Of a stretch of 34,362 bases of DNA, positions 7,987 through 16,461 are shown in pieces. The DNA is taken from the NCBI GenBank assembly GCA_027625095.1, contig JAQBXN010000096.1:1-34362 (forward strand). The letters are read 5' to 3'. This DNA is from Planctomycetota bacterium (GTDB lineage Bacteria; Planctomycetota; PUPC01; JACPCR01). Every line of letters starts with the position of its first letter. Positions within the stretch are counted from its first letter, which is position 1. The notes under the pieces are model-generated. The model did not search any database. It had not been told where the DNA came from and saw nothing but the letters and a program-made list of their open reading frames with translations. The position numbers and the translations under genes are program-made.

Positions 7987-8342
7987 TGGAATTGCCTCGT
8001 GTGAAAGGAAGACGGTTTCTTAAGAATCTGATCGGTAATTAGCAGAATATCTCAAAGAGGGAAACAGATGCTGAGATTTGTATTCCCACACCCACGTCAG
8101 CCTGACGAAAATTATGATGGGAATATGCAGAGCAATAAAGTAGAAGTCCCTCCGGCGACTTCAGCTACTCGTTTTCGCTATTTACTGCTTCGAAGCAGAG
8201 AAACTCGGATTGAAGCGCGACAACAAATACAGGGGCGAGAGGGATTTTCTCAATCGTCTTCCGTCGAATGACTATCGGGAACTGTCGTTCGTCCAATGGT
8301 CACCTGCTGGCACTCTGGTTATTCCAAAGGAAAGGAAACAAA
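7987..8342. other. Divergent intergenic region between sugar-acid genes
   Basis: This 356-base region separates two divergent genes, so it should hold promoters for both, but no clear -35/-10 pair or operator palindrome was found. Open frames crossing it (for example 8068-8271) lack domain motifs. AAAGGAAAGG at about 8326-8335 is the ribosome binding site of the plus-strand gene. Confidence 0.5.
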
Positions 8343-9335
8343 ATGTACGTAGGAACGCAGTATTTTGGAACCTCGAAGCATGAAATGGAATTCCTGGCCC
8401 GGCACGGCGTGACCCATTTCGACGCCTCGGTCAGTGGGCTGGATGCCGACACCCTGTTACGCCACCGGGAAGAAGCGGCTGCCTACGGTGTGGAGCTGGA
8501 GATGATCCATATCCCGCCGCAGCACAACGTAGCGCTGGCCAGGGATCCTGCGCGCGACCGGGAGATCGAGACGGTGTGCGGTTTTATTGAGAATGCCAGC
8601 AAGGCGGGACTCCGTGGCCTGAACTACAACTTTTGCATTCTCAACGCAGAAAAAGCAGGCGGACTCGTCCAGCGAACAGCGCCGCGGGCCGGACGTGGCG
8701 GGACGTCCTACAGTTCGTTCCGGCTTTCTGAATACGACAACGAGACGTTGTCCGAAGCCGGCGTGGTAAGTCGGGAGGAGGCATTCGAACGCGCCGCCTA
8801 CTTTCTTGAGCGCATCATCCCCGTTGCCGAGGAATACAAGATCCAGATGGCTTGCCACCTGAATGACCCTCCTTCGCCGCGATTGAACGGCGTGGAGAAG
8901 TGGAACTGGCCGGTCTTCGAGGGTCTGAAGCGGTTCAGCGAGCTGGTGGACAGCCCGTATCACGGGTTCAACTTCTGCTGCGGCGTGGCGGCCGAAGGAT
9001 TGGAGAATCCAGCCGAAGAGCTTCCGCCGATCGTCCAGTATTTCGCCGAGCGAAAAAAGATTTTTAACGTGCACTTCAGAAACATTCGCGGCGGCCTGCA
9101 TGACTTTTGCGAAACTTGGCCCGATGAAGGTGACGTCGATATGTATCAGCTCGTTAAGATTCTGCACAGGGCCGGCTACCCCTATATGCTGATGCCCGAC
9201 CACTCGCCGCTGCATCCCGACGACCGACCACCCGCGGGCGTCTCTTCGCGAGTAACACAGGCATGGGCGTTTCAGTTTGGTTATATCATCGCGCTGATCC
9301 AGGCGGCGACGAAGGAAAGTAAAGCCCGCTCTTAG
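8343..9335 (+). CDS. uxuA: Mannonate dehydratase (UxuA type)
   Basis: A 330-residue TIM-barrel protein carrying the signature residues of D-mannonate dehydratase, which removes water from D-mannonate to give 2-keto-3-deoxygluconate in glucuronate breakdown. Visible are His172 in CHLNDPP, the Cys212-Cys213 pair in FNFCCG, His244 in VHFRN and Asp286-His287 in MPDH followed by HPDD. These match the metal-binding and catalytic positions of the family. It is shorter than E. coli UxuA (394 residues) but complete at both ends. ATG 8343 is chosen over the upstream 8268 because AAAGGAAAGG precedes it and the barrel starts at once (MYVGTQYFG). The gene is divergent from the enolase-like gene, consistent with a uronate or aldonate pathway. 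Some family members act on other sugar acids, so the substrate is not certain. Confidence 0.88.
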   Translation: MYVGTQYFGTSKHEMEFLARHGVTHFDASVSGLDADTLLRHREEAAAYGVELEMIHIPPQHNVALARDPARDREIETVCGFIENASKAGLRGLNYNFCILNAEKAGGLVQRTAPRAGRGGTSYSSFRLSEYDNETLSEAGVVSREEAFERAAYFLERIIPVAEEYKIQMACHLNDPPSPRLNGVEKWNWPVFEGLKRFSELVDSPYHGFNFCCGVAAEGLENPAEELPPIVQYFAERKKIFNVHFRNIRGGLHDFCETWPDEGDVDMYQLVKILHRAGYPYMLMPDHSPLHPDDRPPAGVSSRVTQAWAFQFGYIIALIQAATKESKARS

Positions 9336-9355
9336 AAAGGTGAAGGACTCTGTGG

Positions 9356-9395
9356 CTGCGCTCTCCTGAGCGCAGAACTGCCTTCGGGAGAAGGC
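9356..9395. repeat. Two tandem hairpins after uxuA
   Basis: CTGCGCTC/GAGCGCAG (9356-9375, loop TCCT) is followed by GCCTTC/GAAGGC (9380-9395, loop GGGA). They start 20 bases after the uxuA stop. No T-run follows, so they may be 3'-end stabilising structures or repeat elements rather than classical terminators. Confidence 0.55.
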
Positions 9396-9458
9396 GCCGC
9401 TGTTGTTGCGGGAGAAAGGCTGGTTTAGCCCCAATACTGTGCACTAAAGCTAATGCCG

Positions 9459-9479
9459 CCTGCCTGCTCGCCAGGCAGG
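9459..9479. repeat. Hairpin of the CCTGCC-CTYGC-GGCAGG family
   Basis: CCTGCCTG and CAGGCAGG pair around CTCGC, followed by TGAACGAG. A sister copy with loop CTTGC and following TGAATCAG lies at 34157-34177. Confidence 0.6.
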
Positions 9480-9634
9480 TGAACGAGATCTTGGAGGCTG
9501 GGCCCTATGCTGTTCAGTTAAGAATGGACGCCTCCATCCCTGGCTGGCCGATTCATTAATGAATGACTTTCAGTATTGAAAGTAAAGGATTTCCTACTGA
9601 ACTTCCGAGTGCCGTTCATGAAGTCTTCAAAGCT

Positions 9635-9703
9635 ACAAGGAGAAAACAGCGATGCTTTTGAATGCTCGCTTTCTCTCTCTGTTCCTTCCGTTTTCTCCTG
9701 TTG
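9635..9703. repeat. Inverted repeat with GGAGAAAAC arms
   Basis: ACAAGGAGAAAACAG (9635-9649) and CCGTTTTCTCCTGTTG (9688-9703) are inverted relatives sharing the core GGAGAAAAC. Purine-rich repeats of this look are scattered between genes in many environmental bacteria. No promoter or terminator role can be assigned. Confidence 0.5.
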
Positions 9704-9801
9704 AATTTCTTGGTTGCGGCCAGAAGGCAACGCTGGAAGCAAGATAGACACTGTCGCGAACAATTGCATCACCCCACCTCCCAGTCCTCAAGAACGCTCC
9801 A

Positions 9802-11370
9802 ATGAGTGAGAACATCAAATTCCCTTCAAAGCTTCCACAGCGGGCCTATTCAGAGGACCTGAACGAACAGATGGGACAATTGGAAAATGATGAACTGGTG
9901 CTGAGGTTCACAGAGTCGCGGCAGCGGTTGTCATCGGATCCGTTTCGGCCGGCGTATCACTTCGTGAATCCTGAAGGGCGGCTGAATGATCCGAACGGGC
10001 TCTGTTTCTGGCAGGGGCGCTTTCATCTCTTCTACCAGGCATATCCACCTGAAGACCCAAGACAGCACTGGGGACACGCGTTCAGCGAGGATCTCGTTCA
10101 CTGGCAGGATCTACCTCTGGCGATATTTCCAGGCATCGAGGAAAAGTGCTTCAGCGGCAGCACCTTCGTCGAAGAGGATCGAGTCATCGCCATGTATCAC
10201 GGCACCGGCGCTGGAAACATGGTCGCCGTTTCGGACGATCCGCTGCTTCTTAACTGGGAGAAAATACCGGGTAATCCGGTCGTCCCCATGATTGACACGG
10301 ACTCAGACGGGCGGCCCTATCGGGTATACGACCCGTGCATCTGGAGCGAGAAGGATGGCTACTTCAGTCTCTCTGGAACTTACGTAGATGGCCCGATGTT
10401 CGGGGACTGCAGGGCAATGCCGCACCTGTTTTTCTCCCAGGATATGTCGCGATGGAGTTACTGTGGCCCTTTCGTTGAGGGCGACATATTCACGCAGCCG
10501 GGAGAGGACTGTGCAGTCCCTTACTTCTGGCCGATTGGCAACAAACACATCCTTATCTTTGCAAGCCATCAGCGTGGCTCACAGTATCTGCTTGGTGATT
10601 ACGATAGGGTGCAGCACCGGTTCCACTCGTTTGCCCACGGCCGTTTCAACTTTGGCCCCATTGCACCTGGCGGAGTGCACGCCCCTTCCGCAACCCCTGA
10701 CGGCCGAGGCGGGATCTACGTCATCCATAACATCAATGCCGCTAAACCAACCGCGGGCTGGGATCACATCATGTCCGTGGTGCGACGATTAACCCTTCGC
10801 GAGGACCTGTCCCTGGGCATCGAACCCGTGGGAGCGATCGAGTCGCTGAGGGGAAGTCATCACCGGGTTAAACAAACTGCCCTGCCGGCTAACGAAGAAA
10901 TCGTGATTGATGCTGTCGAAGGAAATGTCATGGAAATCGAAGCAGTGATTGAGACGCGTGACACAAGAGAAATCTGCCTGCGCGTTCTCAGATCGCCCGG
11001 TGCCGAAGAACACACGGACATTAAGTTTTATCGGAACGGCCATTTCCGTTCTGCCAGGGGAGGCCAGCAGGCCCAAAGAGACGCGCTTGTGATGGATTCT
11101 TCCCGATCATCGCTGGCCCCAGATATCCTGGCCCGCCCACCGGAGATCGCTCCTTTCGATCTCGGGAAGAGCGAAGTTTTGAAATTGAGAGTCTTCATCG
11201 ACCGAAGCGTCGTAGAGGTCTTCGCCAACAGCCGGCAGTGCTTAGCCCTCCGGGTCTATCCCGAAAGGAAAGACAGTCTGGGCGTGTCGCTCCGTGCCCA
11301 GGGCAGGGAAGCTCTTCTCAGATCGCTCGATGTCTGGCAGATGAAGTCGTCGTATTTGGCCGTTTTGTGA
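9802..11370 (+). CDS. Glycoside hydrolase family 32 (beta-fructofuranosidase/fructanase type)
   Basis: A 522-residue protein with the GH32 plan: five-bladed propeller (about 50-360) and a C-terminal beta-sandwich (about 375-515). The nucleophile Asp63 lies in RLNDPNG. Asp177 in VYDP takes the place of the usual RDP transition-state stabiliser motif. Glu235 in GEDC replaces the usual EC acid/base motif. The sandwich shows FIDRSVVEVF, a strong family mark. These enzymes cleave fructose from sucrose or fructans. No signal peptide is seen, so the enzyme is probably cytoplasmic and acts on imported sugars. The ATG at 9802 has no clear Shine-Dalgarno; residues 1-45 before the propeller may be partly untranslated. 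It lies downstream of uxuA across a repeat-rich gap. Confidence 0.93.
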   Translation: MSENIKFPSKLPQRAYSEDLNEQMGQLENDELVLRFTESRQRLSSDPFRPAYHFVNPEGRLNDPNGLCFWQGRFHLFYQAYPPEDPRQHWGHAFSEDLVHWQDLPLAIFPGIEEKCFSGSTFVEEDRVIAMYHGTGAGNMVAVSDDPLLLNWEKIPGNPVVPMIDTDSDGRPYRVYDPCIWSEKDGYFSLSGTYVDGPMFGDCRAMPHLFFSQDMSRWSYCGPFVEGDIFTQPGEDCAVPYFWPIGNKHILIFASHQRGSQYLLGDYDRVQHRFHSFAHGRFNFGPIAPGGVHAPSATPDGRGGIYVIHNINAAKPTAGWDHIMSVVRRLTLREDLSLGIEPVGAIESLRGSHHRVKQTALPANEEIVIDAVEGNVMEIEAVIETRDTREICLRVLRSPGAEEHTDIKFYRNGHFRSARGGQQAQRDALVMDSSRSSLAPDILARPPEIAPFDLGKSEVLKLRVFIDRSVVEVFANSRQCLALRVYPERKDSLGVSLRAQGREALLRSLDVWQMKSSYLAVL

Positions 11371-11403
11371 TGCCATCTGTCCGATCTACCCTGAGCCAAG
11401 TAT

Positions 11404-11428
11404 GGGTTCTCAAACAGTTTGCGAACCC
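11404..11428. terminator. Near-perfect hairpin between convergent genes
   Basis: GGGTTCTCAAAC and GTTTGCGAACCC are reverse complements with one mismatch, in the 60-base gap between the GH32 stop and the HEAT-protein stop. Position suggests a shared 3'-end structure, but there is no T-run. The core CGCAAACTGTTTG (minus strand) recurs at 34117-34131. Confidence 0.45.
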
Positions 11429-11430
11429 CT

Positions 11431-12747
11431 TCAATCTACCTCCTCGACCTCTCGCTCGATCTCGGACTTTTTCGGAACTCGCGTCCTGAGAGCTTTTCCT
11501 TCCTTGATAGCTTCGACCTGCTCTTTGAAGGACTTTGCACAATCGCTGAGGGAGACACCTTCAGGAACGATGAAGTCGTTCTGGTAGTGCTCCTCGAATG
11601 CCAGTTGGACTTCCCTGGGATCCATTTTTCCAGCGATCATAAATTCCGGGAGTTTGAGGAGTTCTTCCTCGGTGACAAGTTTGGCGTAGGCCATGGCTGC
11701 GTATTCCCGGGTTACGAGGTGCTTGTTTGTCATTGTCTTGAAAAGAATCGGTATGGCGCGGCGATCTCCGATTTCGCCTAATGCCTCGGCTGCACGTGCC
11801 CGGCTTCGTCCTATCTTGTATTTGTCGATGTGTAAGATGAGTGCGTCCAGTGAACTCGGGTCGCGCAGTCTGACGAGTGCCTGCGCGGCGGCGACGCGGA
11901 TGCGGTCTCTTTTGTGGTCGAGGAGCGGGATGGTTTTCTCCGTGGCGCGCTTGTCCTCCATAAATCCAGCCGAAGTAATCACCGTCCAGAGAACATTTTC
12001 ATCCTGTTCATCCAGCGCCTTGACGAGGTATGGAACGGTCAGCGGATCATCGATCTGACCCAGGAGATAGGCCGAAGAGCGGCGACCTACGAGGTGCTCG
12101 TGATGCAGAAGACTGTCGACGAGAAAATCGACCACCGGATTGCCCGACCGGAGCAGTTCGCTTCTCGCCCTGGCTGCAACCCCATGGGAGCCGGTAGCCA
12201 TCTCGTCTGACAGCGTGAGAAAACGTCTGCCCTCTTCTGTTTTCTTCCACGGCTCTCTCCAGGCATCTGAAGCGACCTCCGGCCCGGCATCGGCTTTCGT
12301 TTTCGATAACAATTCGATGGCTTGCTCTACACTTTCATCAGGGAAGAAGCGCTCTCGCTGATCTCTCTTCTGAAATGCTCTCAGGGCAGGGATCGTTTCA
12401 ACATCTCCAAATTTTCGGAGCAGGCGAACCGCTTCGGCCTTAAGAAGCATCAGTGGAGGGATGCGGGAGGAGCCGCCAGACAACTTGATGGGCTCTTCTC
12501 TGGCGAGCAATTCGGTGAGTAATTTTTCTACTTCACGCTTTTTGTCACCGGTCACTTCGGCTTCATCCAGACCTGTCATGGCGTCGAGCGTGTCGTCCAA
12601 ATTGATCGACACCTTCGGGTCGATTGTCTTTTGGATCTGCTTCAGATGAAGGTCCCATTCCTGGGCCAGGCCCGAATTGTGAAACAGCGTGCACAAGGCA
12701 ACGGAGGCGATCCATGCGTGAAAGGATGAGGTGTGGGAAAACTTCAT
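11431..12747 (-). CDS. Exported HEAT-repeat protein
   Basis: A 438-residue protein with an N-terminal signal peptide (about 1-28, ending GLAQ). Amphipathic helix pairs of HEAT/PBS-lyase type follow, clearest at about 200-370, for example RRSSAYLLGQIDDPLTVPYL, IRVAAAQALVRLRDPSSLDAL and RARAAEALGEIGDRRAIPIL. Such repeats are protein-binding scaffolds; no catalytic residues are visible. The C-terminus is charged (Lys/Glu-rich). It starts seven bases after the TPR-like gene and is the last gene of the Bat-like operon, so it probably works in the envelope with those products. The partner is unknown. Confidence 0.85.
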   Translation of the reverse strand: MKFSHTSSFHAWIASVALCTLFHNSGLAQEWDLHLKQIQKTIDPKVSINLDDTLDAMTGLDEAEVTGDKKREVEKLLTELLAREEPIKLSGGSSRIPPLMLLKAEAVRLLRKFGDVETIPALRAFQKRDQRERFFPDESVEQAIELLSKTKADAGPEVASDAWREPWKKTEEGRRFLTLSDEMATGSHGVAARARSELLRSGNPVVDFLVDSLLHHEHLVGRRSSAYLLGQIDDPLTVPYLVKALDEQDENVLWTVITSAGFMEDKRATEKTIPLLDHKRDRIRVAAAQALVRLRDPSSLDALILHIDKYKIGRSRARAAEALGEIGDRRAIPILFKTMTNKHLVTREYAAMAYAKLVTEEELLKLPEFMIAGKMDPREVQLAFEEHYQNDFIVPEGVSLSDCAKSFKEQVEAIKEGKALRTRVPKKSEIEREVEEVD

Positions 12748-12754
12748 GTCGGCT

Positions 12755-13582
12755 TCAATCGATGTTAAATTCCTTGAGCGATTTATTCAGCGAATCGTCT
12801 GCGGACTCCGGCATGTCTTTCTTGATTTCGTTGGCTTCCTCAAGGATGTCAGGCGCTTTAGAGATCAGGAGTGCTCGCTCAAGGTGCTGGCGTGCCTCGT
12901 CGAACTTGGAAAGCAGACTGGCGAGTTTGGCGGACCGCAGGTGGAGTCTGGCGACCTGCAGTCGGTCGGCCAGTGGTTGGTCGGTCTTGCACTTCTCCAG
13001 GAGAAAGTCGAGGTCTTGCCTGGCCAGCTTGATCCGGTCAGTTCGAAGCTCCCACGTCTGCGCTACGGTTTCATCGGAGCCGTCGCTGAGACTGCTGGGA
13101 ATGTTTTCAGCATCGGCGATGCGGACGAGACGGATGGTGACGTTATCCGGCTCAGTTTTGAGTGCATTGTCGATCATCCTGGCGCCGATGCCAAAGTTGA
13201 GCGGGCCGCGCCAGCGAACGAGCAACCCCCGCCCGCTCAGGCAACAGTCCCTTCCCCGAATGATCGTGAGGCTTCCGATGTAGGCTTCGGGGACGGGGCC
13301 GAAGCGGGTCATAAATTGTGCCCGCTTCAGATATTTCATGGATTTTTTGTGGAGGTCATCCATCTCTTGTCGATTCGAGCGCGCCTGATATCCCTCGCCA
13401 GCCCCAATCTTACGGAGTTGGTCGTGATACCGAACGCCGAGCGACAAAGCGACATTAATATCCCTGGGATTCGCGTCATAGGCTGAGTGCAGTTCCATGA
13501 GCGACATCTGGGAAGGCTCTTTTGCCCAACAAATACCCAGTGTGAACAGGAGGAGAGTCATGATTGATGGGGTGTGTTTCAT
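12755..13582 (-). CDS. Exported TPR-like protein of the Bat-type operon
   Basis: About 275 residues. A signal peptide is visible at the start (MKHTPSIMTLLLFTLGICWA, cleaved before KEPS). The rest is helical with TPR-like features: YDANPRDINVALSLGVRYHD near the N-terminus, then HLRSAKLASLLSKFDEARQH and LERALLISKAPDILEEANE near the C-terminus. Bat operons often include TPR proteins (BatE type), which fits this position, but homology to BatE is not shown. An in-frame ATG five codons earlier (13597) is possible; neither start has a good Shine-Dalgarno. It is seven bases from the HEAT gene and probably co-translated with it. Confidence 0.75.
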   Translation of the reverse strand: MKHTPSIMTLLLFTLGICWAKEPSQMSLMELHSAYDANPRDINVALSLGVRYHDQLRKIGAGEGYQARSNRQEMDDLHKKSMKYLKRAQFMTRFGPVPEAYIGSLTIIRGRDCCLSGRGLLVRWRGPLNFGIGARMIDNALKTEPDNVTIRLVRIADAENIPSSLSDGSDETVAQTWELRTDRIKLARQDLDFLLEKCKTDQPLADRLQVARLHLRSAKLASLLSKFDEARQHLERALLISKAPDILEEANEIKKDMPESADDSLNKSLKEFNID

Positions 13583-13642
13583 GGTGATAACGGGCATCCA
13601 CGGCTGATTTCTGTTCAGTTAAGCGAGAAGCACAGAATCGCA

Positions 13643-13815
13643 CTCTTAATCGTTATCATAATCTTTCTCCTACGCAGCTTTTATCAGTGGTACTTTTTTG
13701 AGAGTACCCGCTCATGACGCAGAAGTTACGAAATAAATCTTTACTCTGATTTCGGCCTTCTGGGCGAGACTTCAGCAAAACCGATTAAGAGAGGGATTAA
13801 GATAACGATTAAGAG
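13643..13815. repeat. AT-rich inverted-repeat element B
   Basis: Arms 13643-13668 and 13790-13815 (26 bases, three mismatches) enclose 121 non-coding bases between two genes of the Bat-like operon. The right side carries three GATTAAGA-type words in a row (13783-13813). Related to elements A and C. It could be a mobile stem-loop element or an operon-internal processing site. Confidence 0.65.
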
Positions 13816-13853
13816 GAAAGGCAGATTCCTCCAGGCCTTTAAACCAGCGATTT

Positions 13854-16178
13854 TCACACCATGTGAAATTTTTTCCTCAGGATCCACTCGGTCGTGATCA
13901 GTGCGAAAAACAGAATCAGAAAATAGGGATGGCTCCAGACTTCTTTTGATACGCGTTGAAGCTCGATCTGCTTTCCTGCAGGAATGGCTTGCGGCAGTTT
14001 TCCGATATCCCGCATGGCGAAATAGGCGCCTCCCGTACGCTCGGCGACCGAACGCAGGAGCGGCTCGTTCATTTGTATCTGATCGAGTTCGGCGAGAGTG
14101 CTTCCAACGGTGAAGCGGCTGGTCGCCGTGCCGAGGAGGAATTCGTCCTGGCGTGCGATTAGTTCTATTTCATATTGGCCGCTTTCTCGGGCGACGTATG
14201 AGGCGCTGTAGCGTCCCAATTCATCAAGGCTTTCGAGATTTACGGGCACTTGCTCGTTCCCCGGAGTGCTCAGATTGGCAACCATATCGGCGGTGCCGGT
14301 AAGCTTGCCGCTCTGGTCGGTCAGCAGCGCTTCCATTCTGACCTCATCGCCGGCGTTGTAGTCATCCTTATCCAACCAGAAACGAAGTCGTTCCCCTTCT
14401 TTGATTCTTACCTGCTCGCGATTAGCCACCCAGCGCAGGGCCTGGCCCCAAAATCTTTCGTAAGCCGACGCCCCTGCTTTATTGCCCCGCCAGGGCCAGA
14501 TGTAGCGGCCGGCAATGACAACGCTCCTGCCTTTGCCATAGGACTGCACAACGGCGAAAGCGGAGGGCGAAGGAGCAATCTGAGCGACGGCCAGGACTGT
14601 CGCTCCGGGCTTGGCAACGAGGCCAGTATTCAAGCCCGCGGATTTTGGCAAGGACGCCCAGAATTCAAGATTTTTCTCCAGGTCACTCAGAAAAGAAAAG
14701 ATGGGATGATTCGCACCTTCGGACGTCAGGGAAATGTCGTAAACAGAATCCTTGTAGGTGCCTGCATCGGGTGGAACATCTACCGGGAGCGCTCTGTCCA
14801 GGGGCGACTTTTGTTTCGAGCTAAAGACGTTGTGGCCGCCAACAACAATCACGCCTGTGCCTTCTTCGTCGACTTGTTTTCGAAGCAACTCGAGCTGGTC
14901 GTTTTCAAGGAAACCGTCCTCGACGTTCGCCAGAATGACGACGTGGTAATTTTTCAAATCCAGTGCCTGATCCTCGGGCCACTTGCCCTGGCGGTAGACT
15001 CTTTCCGGACTGAATCTGACCATCCCCGTGAAGCTGAAGACGGGATCTTCGCGCAGCACTTGTTTGAGAAACTTGTAGTCGTAGTTGGGCTCACCGGCGA
15101 TGTAGAGAACTCGCGTCTCATCGCTGTGAACCTCAATGGTGATGTTTCTTGTGTTATTCGTTACCGTCTGTTCACCCTTTTGCTGAGGGATGGCAACGTG
15201 ATAGGTAAACAGGCCGACTGTGCTCGGAACAATAAAGAGAGTTACCCACGTGTTCTTCTCTTCCTTATTCAGGGAGACGAGCTGGGTGCTGAGAATGGTT
15301 TCACCGAACTTAATCTCCACAGGAACTTCTCCCTCGAATCCGCGGTGATAGACATTCACTCGAATCGTCGCTCTCTCATTAACAACCACTCTCTTGTTGT
15401 ATTCGACAGAGGCGATGGCCAGCTCGCGAGAGTCTGAATTTTCCTCGGGGCTGGGGTCGCCAACACCGACGGTAAACAGCGGAAGGCCGATCTCATCGGC
15501 AACTGCAGACAGGGGACGTCTCGCAGCGTCCGCACCGTCGGTGACCACGACAATCGCACGGATATCCCCCTGTACCTGTTTGTATGCTGCCGATACGGAG
15601 GCCCCGATATCGGTGAACTCGCCACGTGGCTCCATGGCCTTCAGAGCGTCGAGACCTACGGGGGCAGCATGCGAACCGAATTCGAAGAGGTGCAAACGGA
15701 ATCGACGCTGAAGTTGTTCGAGCCACGCTACGGTCTTTATGCTGCTGGCTGCGGCTTGTGCCCTGGATCGGATTTGATTGTCCTCTGTCTTCTCTTTAGC
15801 TGGAGGCAAAAATTCGGGGCTCATATCCGCGATGCTCATGCTCTTGGATGTATCGAACAGAACGAGCAATTCGCCCTTCCGGGGTACGACCAAATCGTGC
15901 GACACGATAGGTTGAAGTGAGCTTAAGAACAGAGCCACCAGACCGAGCGTTCTCAAGAAGATAAGAAGAGCAGCGCGTCTCTTGGGAAACGCTCGCCAGA
16001 TCTTGAGATAGAGAAGGAGTGTCAGCAGGAGGAGGACCAGTGCACCGATGCCGACCATCAATCCGGGCATCGGTACGGCGAACGAGAATTTCCAGTTGAG
16101 TCGCTCACCGGCCGACAGGGCGTTTGCCGGGGTCTCGGCGAACGCGCTGGTAAAAAGGAACAGGGTGAAGACTTTCAT
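13854..16178 (-). CDS. VWA-domain membrane protein, BatB-like
   Basis: A 774-residue protein. A signal-like N-terminus (1-15) is followed by two membrane helices (about 40-60 and 70-88). A von Willebrand A domain follows with a complete MIDAS start, Asp109-x-Ser111-x-Ser113 (LFDTSKSMS), and VVVTDGAD further on. The middle (about 250-560) resembles the glutamine-amidotransferase-like fold found in such planctomycete proteins, for example VLYIAGEPNYDYKFL. A beta-sandwich and a C-terminal helix (FLILFFALITTEWIL) complete it. VWA domains bind protein partners through a metal ion, here probably in the periplasm. The gene follows the BatA-like gene across a 283-base gap holding inverted repeat C. 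Confidence 0.85.
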   Translation of the reverse strand: MKVFTLFLFTSAFAETPANALSAGERLNWKFSFAVPMPGLMVGIGALVLLLLTLLLYLKIWRAFPKRRAALLIFLRTLGLVALFLSSLQPIVSHDLVVPRKGELLVLFDTSKSMSIADMSPEFLPPAKEKTEDNQIRSRAQAAASSIKTVAWLEQLQRRFRLHLFEFGSHAAPVGLDALKAMEPRGEFTDIGASVSAAYKQVQGDIRAIVVVTDGADAARRPLSAVADEIGLPLFTVGVGDPSPEENSDSRELAIASVEYNKRVVVNERATIRVNVYHRGFEGEVPVEIKFGETILSTQLVSLNKEEKNTWVTLFIVPSTVGLFTYHVAIPQQKGEQTVTNNTRNITIEVHSDETRVLYIAGEPNYDYKFLKQVLREDPVFSFTGMVRFSPERVYRQGKWPEDQALDLKNYHVVILANVEDGFLENDQLELLRKQVDEEGTGVIVVGGHNVFSSKQKSPLDRALPVDVPPDAGTYKDSVYDISLTSEGANHPIFSFLSDLEKNLEFWASLPKSAGLNTGLVAKPGATVLAVAQIAPSPSAFAVVQSYGKGRSVVIAGRYIWPWRGNKAGASAYERFWGQALRWVANREQVRIKEGERLRFWLDKDDYNAGDEVRMEALLTDQSGKLTGTADMVANLSTPGNEQVPVNLESLDELGRYSASYVARESGQYEIELIARQDEFLLGTATSRFTVGSTLAELDQIQMNEPLLRSVAERTGGAYFAMRDIGKLPQAIPAGKQIELQRVSKEVWSHPYFLILFFALITTEWILRKKFHMV

Positions 16179-16206
16179 AGGAACTTCTGCACGTTGTGCG
16201 TGTCAT

Positions 16207-16393
16207 TTCTTACTTTTAATCTTGCTTCTAATCTTCGAATTCCTTGCCCTTTTCTTCCGGGGCATCCCCCCGAGGGATCTTGAATTGTGGACTTGGACTC
16301 ACTGTCCTTTGCAGTCATATTTTTGAAAAGAAGGTACTGCCACACGATAAAAGAGAAGAAAGGGAAAATTGAAAGCAAGATTAAAAGTAAGAA
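16207..16393. repeat. AT-rich inverted-repeat element C
   Basis: Arms 16207-16227 and 16373-16393 are perfect 21-base reverse complements (right arm AAGCAAGATTAAAAGTAAG plus AA). They enclose 145 bases and fill most of the gap between the two VWA genes. No gene is seen inside. Related to elements A and B. Confidence 0.75.
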
Positions 16394-16461
16394 GGACTCG
16401 GACCTGATCTGTTAATTCTCCTCCGTGAACACCACCACCTGGGATCGACCTTTCCACCCAA

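Larger units (their letters stand above)
9336..9801. other. Intergenic stretch with several hairpins, no gene seen
   Basis: No coding region could be supported in these 466 bases between uxuA and the GH32 gene. They contain tandem GC hairpins (9356-9395), a third hairpin (9459-9479) and an inverted repeat with GGAGAAAAC arms (9635-9703), listed separately. The minus-strand open frame at 9518-9772 translates the last repeat into Glu/Lys/Thr-rich sequence and is not considered a gene. Confidence 0.6.

Noticed and set aside
8068..8395. Short open frames in the divergent intergenic region, including one reading RDFLNRLPSNDYRELSF
   Set aside because: They look somewhat protein-like but one overlaps the uxuA start and ends inside it, and no family could be named. 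Not enough support for a gene or a remnant.
8457..9434. 325-codon open frame on the minus strand, antisense to uxuA
   Set aside because: The plus strand carries clear catalytic motifs of mannonate dehydratase, and the antisense translation has no recognisable features.
9518..9772. 84-codon minus-strand frame with an EKTEGTE-rich product
   Set aside because: It translates an intergenic inverted repeat (GGAGAAAAC arms) and has no start context or domain.
14250..15437. 395-codon open frame on the plus strand, antisense to the BatB-like gene
   Set aside because: It mirrors a well-supported VWA membrane protein; no domain motif or signal sequence is seen in the antisense product. Long antisense frames are expected in sequence with G/C-rich third positions.
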